Shown: piece by piece, positions 1 through 5,401 of the stretch
Numbering within the stretch: position 1 is the stretch's first letter
Layout: every line of letters begins with the position of its first letter
DNA from: CAZGSG01 sp964528095
GTDB lineage: Bacteria > Bacteroidota > Bacteroidia > Chitinophagales > Chitinophagaceae
NCBI GenBank assembly: GCA_964528095.1
Contig: CAZGSG010000301.1
Coordinates: 1-7,340, forward strand
DNA: 7,340 bases
Direction of reading: 5' to 3'
The notes under the pieces: model-generated
Told to the model about the DNA's origin: nothing
Databases searched by the model: none
Seen by the model: the letters and a program-made list of their open reading frames with translations, nothing else
Translations under genes and position numbers: made by a program

Positions 1-1265
1 TCTTTATTGCTTTTTACCAATGAATAATAGCTTTGGTAACTGGCCCTTTGCGCAAAGCTGCTATCATCATTTTTTAAGAATGCTGAAACACGGCTATCCG
101 CATAGGTTGTAAAACCTTCGTCCATCCAGGCGTATAATGATTCATTGGTCCCAAGCATGCCCTGGTACCAGCTATGCATCCATTCATGTAACCATGCACC
201 CGGACTGGCAAGCAGGGTTGCCATTGGATATTCCATACCACCATCCCCACCATGTATAAATGAATATTGTTTATACGGGTATGGTCCGAATGTTTTCTCA
301 ATAAATGGCAATGCTTTCTGTGCATTATCGAGAATCCTTTCCCATGAAGCCGGATTGCCTGTAGTAGTTTTATACAATAAGTGAAGAGTAAGATCATTCT
401 TCACTTTTCTTGTAAGGTGTTTAAATTCGGGGTCGGCAGCCCACATGAAATCATGCACATTGGGTGCTGTGAATTTCCAGGTCAGCTTATTTCCTGCAGG
501 CCTTGTTACAGCTGAGCCTTCGGGCTCATACCCATATCCTACCTGGCCTGCATTCTGCAGGTAACCTGTGCCACCAAGTATATAATTTTTATCAATAGAT
601 ATATTTACATCATAATCACCCCATACACCGTAGAACTCGCGCCCCACATAAGGAGTAGGATGCCAGCCTTCATAATCATACTCGCATAGCTTAGGATACC
701 ACTGGCTCATGGAGTACCGCACTTTTGTGTCTGGATTGTCCCTGCCGCTACGTCTGATCTGGAGGGGAACCTGTGCCTCAAATTCCATATCGAATACCGT
801 CTTTGATTTGGGCAGGATAGGTTTGTCAAGTGTTACTTCCAGTATCGTTTCCAGCACCTCAAACTTTTGAGGGCGGTTATTCATTTTTAAGGAAATGATC
901 TTCTGGTAACCGATCTCATCTGGTTTCAATTGCTGAATACGATCTTTTACACGGGAATCCCAGTCACCAACAGGATTACCGTTCCTGTCGGTACCCATAT
1001 AGATACCGCCCTGTCTCCTGCTGCGATTATCCATCATGCTGCCTGGCTGAAATGCATTGAAGTACAGGTGATAAAAAACCTTGTATAATGTATCTGATGA
1101 ATTATTCCAGTATTCCAGTTTTTGTTTACCTGTCAACCGGTTTGTCTGCACATTCATATCTATATCCATCACATATTTTACTCTTTGCTGCCAGCGGTCA
1201 GGTTGCGCAAATGATACGATCACTGAAAAAAGAGCCGTGAGAATTAGAAGATTCTTTTTTATCAT
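1..1265 (-). CDS. Exported M1-family zinc metallopeptidase, N-terminal part (C-terminus outside window)
   Basis: The frame is open from ATG at 1265 down to the window edge, giving 421 codons without a stop; the C-terminal part lies outside. Residues 1-20 form a lipoprotein-free signal peptide (MIKK, then a hydrophobic run ending SFA-Q). The N-terminal half has no motif I can name and should be the beta-saddle domain of M1 enzymes. The catalytic signature is clear: HEWMH at residues 360-364, then 18 residues, then the third zinc ligand E383 in WMDEGFT. This is the HExxH-x18-E gluzincin pattern. GGMEY at 342-346 occupies the place of the GxMEN exopeptidase motif; the final Asn is replaced by Tyr. 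The catalytic Tyr expected further downstream is not visible. The predicted role is zinc-dependent peptide cleavage in the periplasm or outside the cell. Because the GxMEN motif is altered, strict aminopeptidase activity is not certain. It follows a PepSY-like gene on the same strand after a 146-base gap. The family call is firm; substrate is unknown. Confidence 0.93.
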   Translation of the reverse strand, partial: MIKKNLLILTALFSVIVSFAQPDRWQQRVKYVMDIDMNVQTNRLTGKQKLEYWNNSSDTLYKVFYHLYFNAFQPGSMMDNRSRRQGGIYMGTDRNGNPVGDWDSRVKDRIQQLKPDEIGYQKIISLKMNNRPQKFEVLETILEVTLDKPILPKSKTVFDMEFEAQVPLQIRRSGRDNPDTKVRYSMSQWYPKLCEYDYEGWHPTPYVGREFYGVWGDYDVNISIDKNYILGGTGYLQNAGQVGYGYEPEGSAVTRPAGNKLTWKFTAPNVHDFMWAADPEFKHLTRKVKNDLTLHLLYKTTTGNPASWERILDNAQKALPFIEKTFGPYPYKQYSFIHGGDGGMEYPMATLLASPGAWLHEWMHSWYQGMLGTNESLYAWMDEGFTTYADSRVSAFLKNDDSSFAQRASYQSYYSLVKSNK

Positions 1266-1296
1266 CCCTTGATTAATTTAAAAATAAAAATTTTTA

Positions 1297-1308
1297 ACCT
1301 GTACAGGT
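1297..1308. promoter_or_regulatory. Perfect 12-base palindrome upstream of the M1 peptidase gene
   Basis: The sequence ACCTGTACAGGT is identical to its reverse complement and lies 32-43 bases upstream of the M1 start codon, where an operator could act. A second, shorter palindrome with the same TGTACA core, TTGTACAA, sits at 1350-1357, with centres 51 bases apart (about five helical turns). No matching regulator is encoded in the window. The palindromes are seen directly; an operator role is inference. Confidence 0.3.
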
Positions 1309-1339
1309 GAGATATCAATCAACATCCTTCAATAAAGAA

Positions 1340-1393
1340 GCTGTCCCTATTGTACAACCTGAAATATACCGATTAATACAATTCTGAGACAGC
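1340..1393 (-). other. Imperfect hairpin between the PepSY-like and M1 genes
   Basis: Arms 1340-1347 and 1386-1393 pair over 8 positions, and inner arms 1349-1354 (ATTGTA) and 1377-1382 (TACAAT) pair over 6, enclosing a 22-base loop. In a minus-strand transcript the single imperfect outer pair is a G-U wobble, while in a plus-strand transcript it would be a C-A mismatch, so the structure fits minus-strand RNA better. No run of U follows, so it is not a typical intrinsic terminator. It lies between two same-strand genes and could be an RNA processing or attenuation element. Confidence 0.35.
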
Positions 1394-1411
1394 CGCCTGT
1401 AAAAAAAGTTC

Positions 1412-1858
1412 TTATAAAGTAACCGATGTCCTTAATAAACGGCCATCCTTATTGAAGAATAAATATTTTTTTTCAACGCCGCTTTTCCTGGCTTTGAGCC
1501 GGTACTGTTCTGAACCACCCGGAAGATAGAGCACCAGGGTTTCATCTACTTCCCTGTCTGCATACTTGCTTTTTTTGAATCCATCTTTTACAGCATCGGA
1601 TAGTTTATCGTATGTCCACTCTTTTTGTGTTTCTTTCCATACGCCTTTATTACTATAAGATGCCAGCATCTTTTCTCCTTCCAGTTCAAAAGATACATCG
1701 ATCCTTACCAATTGATCTTTATAGTCAATATTAGTGGCCCCTTTATATTGATTGGTAAATGTTTCTTCTACTATTTTAGGTATTTCCCTGATCTGCGAAA
1801 AGGCAGCAACAGTAAGTAGATTCAGAAAAAAAACTGCCAGCAGGATCTTATGTTTCAT
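1412..1858 (-). CDS. Small exported PepSY-like protein
   Basis: This 148-residue protein begins with a signal peptide (MKHK, a hydrophobic stretch, then AFS-Q, cleavage near residue 21). The mature part contains two similar alpha/beta units. Unit one, about residues 25-75, runs from a helix (IPKIVEETFTNQYKGAT) through strands to NKGVWKE. Unit two, about 86-143, runs from LSDAVKDGFKKSKYA through YLFFNKDGRLLR. The pattern of a helix ending near 'Y.ga', two or three strands and a closing '(D/N)K.G.w/ll' matches the PepSY-like (DUF2874) family, common as small exported proteins in Bacteroidota. No catalytic residues are visible. PepSY-type domains have been proposed to inhibit peptidases, and an M1 peptidase follows downstream, but a functional link is only suggestive. 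The leader carries GAAGGA only two bases before the ATG, closer than a usual Shine-Dalgarno. The start fits the signal peptide well. Confidence 0.85.
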   Translation of the reverse strand: MKHKILLAVFFLNLLTVAAFSQIREIPKIVEETFTNQYKGATNIDYKDQLVRIDVSFELEGEKMLASYSNKGVWKETQKEWTYDKLSDAVKDGFKKSKYADREVDETLVLYLPGGSEQYRLKARKSGVEKKYLFFNKDGRLLRTSVTL

Positions 1859-1899
1859 TGTCCTTCTTTTAAAGTTATAATTACAAAATTCACCATGAA

Positions 1900-1959
1900 A
1901 TATCCATAAAAATCATCGAGCTAATTTATATCAACAGCGATGACAATTTCTATGGATAT
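1900..1959 (-). other. Long imperfect hairpin between rsmI and the PepSY-like gene
   Basis: Arms 1900-1908 (ATATCCATA) and 1951-1959 (TATGGATAT) are perfect inverted repeats. Pairing continues inward, after one mismatch, with 1910-1913 against 1946-1949 and, past a 3-base bulge, with CATCG 1914-1918 against CGATG 1938-1942. That makes about 18 base pairs around a 19-base loop. It begins 41 bases upstream of the PepSY-like start and 76 bases beyond the rsmI stop. The minus-strand transcript has only TTC after the stem, so a classical terminator is unlikely. It may be a 3' end/processing structure for the rsmI transcript or a leader structure for the downstream gene. Confidence 0.45.
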
Positions 1960-1978
1960 CCTATGTGGCCAAAAGCAA

Positions 1979-2007
1979 TAAAATTATCACATGAAACAGA
2001 GATCAAA
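1979..2007 (-). promoter_or_regulatory. Possible promoter for the PepSY-like gene
   Basis: On the minus strand TTTG (2007-2004) is followed after 17 bases by TAATTTTA (1986-1979), one base short of the Bacteroidota TAnnTTTG element. If used, the transcript would have a leader of roughly 110 bases containing the 1900-1959 hairpin. The match is weak in AT-rich DNA, so chance is a serious alternative. Confidence 0.25.
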
Positions 2008-2035
2008 ACCATGCCAGGCTGATTTTACCAATTAA

Positions 2036-2707
2036 TTATAACTTATTATTACCTGCCACAATAAGCACGATCTCGCCTTTTACGCCTTTTCCTTTGTAAT
2101 ATTCAGCTACTTCTGTGAGCGTGCCCCGGGTATTTTCCTCAAACATTTTTGTGAGTTCGCGGCTTACAGCACATTGCCGTTCTGCACCGAAATATTCTAC
2201 AAACTCTTCCAGCGTTCTTACCAGCCGTACCGGTGATTCATAAAAAATCATAGTGCGTTCTTCCGTCGCCAGTTTTTTCAGCAGGGTCTGTCTTCCTTTT
2301 TTTACAGGCAAAAACCCTTCGAATGAAAACCTGTTTGCAGGAATACCGCTATTGACCAATGCCGGAATGACGGCAGTAGCTCCAGGCAAACATTCTACCC
2401 TTACTCCCACTTTAATGCATTCTCTTACCAATAAAAAAGCCGGGTCAGAAATACCGGGTGTACCGGCATCGGTGATGACGGCAATTTTTTTTCCTTCCAG
2501 CAACTGGCTTACCAGGTGATGCAGGATCTTATGTTCATTATGCTGGTGATAGGGTGAAAGCGGTTTGGTGATCTGGTAATGATTGAGCAAATGAGATGAG
2601 TTGCGGGTATCTTCTGCCAACACCAGGTCTACCTCTTTCAATACTTCCAATGCCCGGAGGGTGATATCTTTCAGATTACCAATAGGAGTTGGTACGAGGT
2701 AAAGCAT
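2036..2707 (-). CDS. rsmI: 16S rRNA (cytidine-1402 2'-O)-methyltransferase RsmI
   Basis: RsmI uses S-adenosylmethionine to methylate the 2'-OH of C1402 in the decoding centre of 16S rRNA, tuning decoding fidelity. From the ATG at 2707 the protein has 223 residues. Family landmarks are in order: PTPIGNLKDIT at 6-16, AEDTR at 31-35, ITDAGTPGISDP at 78-89 (glycine-rich segment of the SAM-binding tetrapyrrole-methylase fold), LPGATAV at 107-113, FEGFLP at 129-134, and FYESPVRL further on. The frame can be read upstream to a TTG at 2770, adding 21 residues (SIIPTEKGNNNPGLSTGSTG) that resemble no part of the family. Family members normally begin within a few residues of LVPTPIGNL, so I chose the ATG. 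The gene lies 109 bases after purS and is probably the last of the pepP-pssA-purS-rsmI unit. No intrinsic terminator follows immediately. Confidence 0.95.
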   Translation of the reverse strand: MLYLVPTPIGNLKDITLRALEVLKEVDLVLAEDTRNSSHLLNHYQITKPLSPYHQHNEHKILHHLVSQLLEGKKIAVITDAGTPGISDPAFLLVRECIKVGVRVECLPGATAVIPALVNSGIPANRFSFEGFLPVKKGRQTLLKKLATEERTMIFYESPVRLVRTLEEFVEYFGAERQCAVSRELTKMFEENTRGTLTEVAEYYKGKGVKGEIVLIVAGNNKL

Positions 2708-2816
2708 GCCGGTACTACCGGTAGATAAACCTGGGTTATTGTTACCCTTTTCTGTTGGGATAATGCTCAAACCTGGATTGTAAATTTAAGATGCGTATAG
2801 ATCCGATTTGCCGGTG

Positions 2817-3074
2817 TTATGCGGATTGTTGCAGTTCGCTTATTTCAAAATATTCCATTACACCGTTGGCCAGCAGTTTCCTGCTCGCTTCTTCAGCAAT
2901 CTGTTTTGCTTTTTCAGGAGAATCAGCATTTACCTTTAATGCGATGTTTTTACCGATACGAACATCTTCCACTCCCTGCAATCCAAGATTCTGCAGTCCA
3001 CCCATGACGGCTTTTCCCTGCGGATCCAGTAATTCTTTCAGGGGCATCACTTTTATCTGAACAGTGTAGGTCAT
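2817..3074 (-). CDS. purS: Phosphoribosylformylglycinamidine synthase subunit PurS
   Basis: PurS is the small structural subunit of the three-part FGAM synthase (PurS, PurQ, PurL). It bridges the glutaminase and the synthetase in step four of purine synthesis, converting FGAR, glutamine and ATP to FGAM. The 85-residue product has the family's usual length and pattern: an initial strand (YTVQIKVMPL), LLDPQGKAV at 15-23, GLQNLGLQGVEDVRIGKNI at 26-44, a helix rich in A/E/K (SPEKAKQIAEEASRKLLAN) and the closing NGVMEYFEI at 70-78. Its ATG overlaps the pssA stop in an ATGA (3074-3071), which implies translational coupling to pssA. purQ and purL are not in this window, so this subunit is encoded apart from at least its immediate partners. 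The cytoplasmic role is well established for the family. Confidence 0.93.
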   Translation of the reverse strand: MTYTVQIKVMPLKELLDPQGKAVMGGLQNLGLQGVEDVRIGKNIALKVNADSPEKAKQIAEEASRKLLANGVMEYFEISELQQSA

Positions 3075-3835
3075 GCTATTTTATTTTTGAAGAGCAAAGA
3101 TACAAGAACATAGGCGATGAAGATGACGGGTACTGCCAGCCATTTCAGAAAAATTATTGCAACGATGCCCACTCCCAGTAAAAAATATCGGGGCCAGTTA
3201 TTTTTTACACTGAAATCTTTGAATTTAAAGCCCATCACCGGTATATTGGACACCATTAAAAAACATGCAGCGGCAATAAATCCAAACAGGAACCAGGTAT
3301 TGAACAACAGGTCTTTTACCCATTGCTCATTTACATTCCAATAGATCAATGGCAATGATGCCACCAGCAGCCCAATGGCTGGCGTTGGCACTCCTTTAAA
3401 ACTATAGTCCTGCCCGGTATCAAGATTGAATTTTGCCAGTCGCCATGCCGCCGCACAAGGCACCAGGAATGCTGGCAGCAGCCAAAGCATACTGGTATCC
3501 ATACCCTGTGGGTTTTGTGCATAGCTCATACGCAGGAACTGGTAAAGGATCATACCGGGTGCGGCCCCGAATGACACCATATCCGCCAGTGAATCGAGCT
3601 GTTTGCCCATCGCGGAGGTGGCCTTGAACAAACGGGCTACAAATCCATCCAGGAAATCTACCACGGCCGCGAGACCAATAAAAAGGGAGGCCATCCAGAT
3701 CTTCTCCGGTATGTCTACCAATTGATCACCTTCCGCGGTAACAAAAACAGTGATACCGTTTTGCAGAATAAATACGATAGCGATACAACCGAAAAAGAGA
3801 TTAAGCAGCGTGAATAGGTTTGGTATTTGCTTCAT
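3071..3835 (-). CDS. pssA: CDP-diacylglycerol--serine O-phosphatidyltransferase (phosphatidylserine synthase)
   Basis: This inner-membrane enzyme joins serine to CDP-diacylglycerol, giving phosphatidylserine and CMP, the precursor of phosphatidylethanolamine. The 254-residue protein carries the complete CDP-alcohol phosphatidyltransferase motif DGxxARx8GxxxDxxxD: D63-G64, A67-R68, G77, D81 and D85, preceded by D60. The N-terminus KQIPNLFTLLNLFFGC and the later RLAKFN (132-137) and FKGVPTPA (146-153) are typical of PssA of the membrane type and separate it from phosphatidylglycerophosphate synthases. Several hydrophobic segments are visible, at about 8-25, 47-60, 117-130, 152-166, 182-196 and 219-248, the last probably two helices. 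It starts 16 bases after the pepP stop and overlaps purS by four bases, so it sits mid-operon. A phosphatidylserine decarboxylase gene is not in view. Confidence 0.95.
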   Translation of the reverse strand: MKQIPNLFTLLNLFFGCIAIVFILQNGITVFVTAEGDQLVDIPEKIWMASLFIGLAAVVDFLDGFVARLFKATSAMGKQLDSLADMVSFGAAPGMILYQFLRMSYAQNPQGMDTSMLWLLPAFLVPCAAAWRLAKFNLDTGQDYSFKGVPTPAIGLLVASLPLIYWNVNEQWVKDLLFNTWFLFGFIAAACFLMVSNIPVMGFKFKDFSVKNNWPRYFLLGVGIVAIIFLKWLAVPVIFIAYVLVSLLFKNKIA

Positions 3836-3851
3836 TGCTGAAAGATAAACG

Positions 3852-5141
3852 TTATTTTTTCATCATTGATTCGATGTCATCAGTAGTAATAGGAATATTT
3901 TTCATCAGGTCCTGGTTACCATTCCTTGTAATCCATACATTATTTTCAATACGGATACCCATTTGTTCCTCTTCTATATAAATGCCGGGTTCTACCGTGA
4001 ACACCATCCCTGCTTTAATAGGTTCCGTACGTGTGCCCAGGTCGTGCACATCTATTCCGAGGTGATGGGAGATACCATGGTATAAATATTTGCGATAAGC
4101 CCTGTTTTCTTTGTCTTCGTTTTTCACATCTGTTTTTTTCAACAGCCCTATTTTCAAAAATTGCTGGGTAGCTTCTTCTCCCACCTTGTCCGTATAATCC
4201 ACGATGGTAATGCCTGGCTTTAATAAGCTCTTGGCATAATCATGCAGGTGCAGGCAGGCATTATATACTGTTTTTTGTCTCCTGGAGAATTTGCCATTTA
4301 CCGGAATAGTACGAGTAAGATCGGCACAATAACCGCCATACTCCGCGCCAAAATCCATCAGGATCAGTTCACCATCTTTACATTGCTGGTTATTGGAAAC
4401 ATAATGCAGGATCCGGGCATTATCGCCACTGGCCAGGATACTGTTGTAGGCAGTACCTGTTGCCCGCTGGGAAAGAAAAGAATGAAGTATCTCCGCTTCA
4501 ATTTCATATTCCATCACACCGGGGCGTATGAATTGCAGTAAACGACGAAATGTTTTATCGGTGATATCAATTGCCTGTTGCAATACCTCTACTTCTTCCG
4601 CTGTTTTAATGCCGCGCAAAGCTTTCATCAATTTTGCAGCGCGCTCAAATTGATGCAATGGATACTTGGCTTTCATTTCATCAGCATACCGGTAATCTCT
4701 TGTTCTCAACAGGCTTGCCTTGCGGTCATTCTCATTGGTATCGAGATAAATGGTATCTGCCAGATGCACCCAGGGTTGTAATAATCCTTCCAGACTATCA
4801 AGCCATATAATCGATTCGATACCACTTATCGCCCTGGCTTCGTTTACTCTCAATCTTTTGCCATCCCATTTTTCTTTTAATTCATTAGGGCGTACCAATA
4901 CCAATACCTCCCGGTATTTGGGATCAGGATTATCAGGGAAAAGAATTACCATGCTATCTTCCTGCACTATGCCACTCAACCAATACAGATCACTGTTTTG
5001 CTTAAACGTATAAATAGCATCGCCATTACTGGCCACTTCATCATTGCTCACAAAGATGGCAATCGCATCTTTTTTCATCTGGCTCACAAAGCGCTGCCTG
5101 TTTTTTTTGAAGATTTCCGGGTTGAGGGGTAAATTTTTCAT
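3852..5141 (-). CDS. pepP: Xaa-Pro aminopeptidase (M24B, aminopeptidase P)
   Basis: Aminopeptidase P removes the N-terminal residue from peptides with proline second, using two metal ions, probably Mn2+, in the cytoplasm. The protein has 429 residues, close to the size of the E. coli enzyme. The first ~165 residues form the N-terminal creatinase-like domain (YWLSGIVQEDSMVILFP at 53-69). The C-terminal pita-bread domain holds all five metal ligands: D263 (in LMDFGAEYGGY), D274 (in CADLTRT), H359 (in HGISHHLG), E384 (in FTVEPGIYI) and E399 (in GIRIENN). H246 and H366 (VHDLGTR) match the catalytic histidines. No signal peptide is present. It is the first gene of the minus-strand cluster and is divergent from pckA. 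The start is set by ATG at 5141, behind an AT-rich leader with no clear Shine-Dalgarno, as is usual in this phylum. All key residues are intact. Confidence 0.96.
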   Translation of the reverse strand: MKNLPLNPEIFKKNRQRFVSQMKKDAIAIFVSNDEVASNGDAIYTFKQNSDLYWLSGIVQEDSMVILFPDNPDPKYREVLVLVRPNELKEKWDGKRLRVNEARAISGIESIIWLDSLEGLLQPWVHLADTIYLDTNENDRKASLLRTRDYRYADEMKAKYPLHQFERAAKLMKALRGIKTAEEVEVLQQAIDITDKTFRRLLQFIRPGVMEYEIEAEILHSFLSQRATGTAYNSILASGDNARILHYVSNNQQCKDGELILMDFGAEYGGYCADLTRTIPVNGKFSRRQKTVYNACLHLHDYAKSLLKPGITIVDYTDKVGEEATQQFLKIGLLKKTDVKNEDKENRAYRKYLYHGISHHLGIDVHDLGTRTEPIKAGMVFTVEPGIYIEEEQMGIRIENNVWITRNGNQDLMKNIPITTDDIESMMKK

Positions 5142-5157
5142 TATAAAAATTGAGGGC

Positions 5158-5190
5158 TAAAGATAAAGAGCCTACGCGAACCTTGCTAAA
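5158..5190 (-). promoter_or_regulatory. Possible promoter of the pepP operon
   Basis: On the minus strand TTTA (5190-5187), 21 bases, then TATCTTTA (5165-5158) resembles TTTG-N-TAnnTTTG but misses the last base of both elements. The spacing and the TATCTTT core equal those of the pckA promoter on the other side of the same gap. It would start transcripts only about 10 bases before the pepP ATG, which is short. Low confidence. Confidence 0.3.
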
Positions 5191-5227
5191 CTCCTGAATT
5201 TTAACCATTTCAGATATATCAAGGTTC
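5178..5227. repeat. Nested inverted repeat in the pepP-pckA intergenic region
   Basis: GAACCTTG at 5178-5185 and CAAGGTTC at 5220-5227 are perfect 8-base inverted repeats, 42 bases centre to centre (about four helical turns). Inside them CTGAA (5194-5198) and TTCAG (5209-5213) form a second, 5-base inverted repeat. The element overlaps the upstream half of the possible pepP promoter and lies in the only divergent promoter region of the window. It could be a two-site operator or a cruciform; no regulator is known. Confidence 0.4.
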
Positions 5228-5342
5228 TCCAATGACTTCAACCGATCCTTTGATTATTCTCAACATAATGCCGATTAGTTAGAAATATATCAAAATTCTA
5301 TCAATTTATTGAAAATAATTCAATGTGTAGCACTAACACTCG

Positions 5343-5375
5343 TTTGTATATACCGAAGTTTCTTTTATATCTTTG
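5343..5375 (+). promoter_or_regulatory. pckA promoter, Bacteroidota type
   Basis: TTTG at 5343-5346 and a perfect TAnnTTTG (TATCTTTG) at 5368-5375 are separated by 21 bases, within the range reported for the primary sigma factor of Bacteroidota. Transcription would begin near 5381-5384, leaving a leader of about 20 bases before the ATG at 5402. Position, orientation and sequence agree. Confidence 0.7.
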
Positions 5376-5389
5376 TTTGCCTAAACAAA
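5372..5389. promoter_or_regulatory. Inverted repeat over the pckA -7 element and start site
   Basis: TTTGTTT (5372-5378) and AAACAAA (5383-5389) are perfect 7-base inverted repeats around GCCT. They overlap the end of the TAnnTTTG element and the expected transcription start, a position where a bound repressor would block initiation. As RNA only part would be transcribed. An operator role is inference, and the simple T/A-rich arms could arise by chance. Confidence 0.35.
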
Positions 5390-5401
5390 TGCTTGCTAAG
5401 T

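Noticed and set aside
74..397. Minus-strand open frame of 107 codons at the left edge
   Set aside because: It is in a different frame from the M1 peptidase, whose catalytic motifs are intact over the same bases.
1389..1400. Small ACAG/CTGT stem after the PepSY-like gene as a terminator
   Set aside because: A four-pair stem whose T-run lies before it rather than after it on the transcribed strand.
2715..2724. 10-base palindrome CTACCGGTAG just upstream of the chosen rsmI ATG
   Set aside because: It is short, falls in a region that may be coding if the longer start is used, and has no second site.
5041..5241. Minus-strand open frame of 66 codons overlapping the pepP start
   Set aside because: It lies in another frame of intact pepP and the intergenic region, begins near the inverted repeat, and has no family resemblance.
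5309..5401. Upstream extension of pckA from a TTG codon
   Set aside because: The added 31 residues are unlike the family and lie mostly upstream of the predicted transcription start; the ATG at 5402 gives the normal length.
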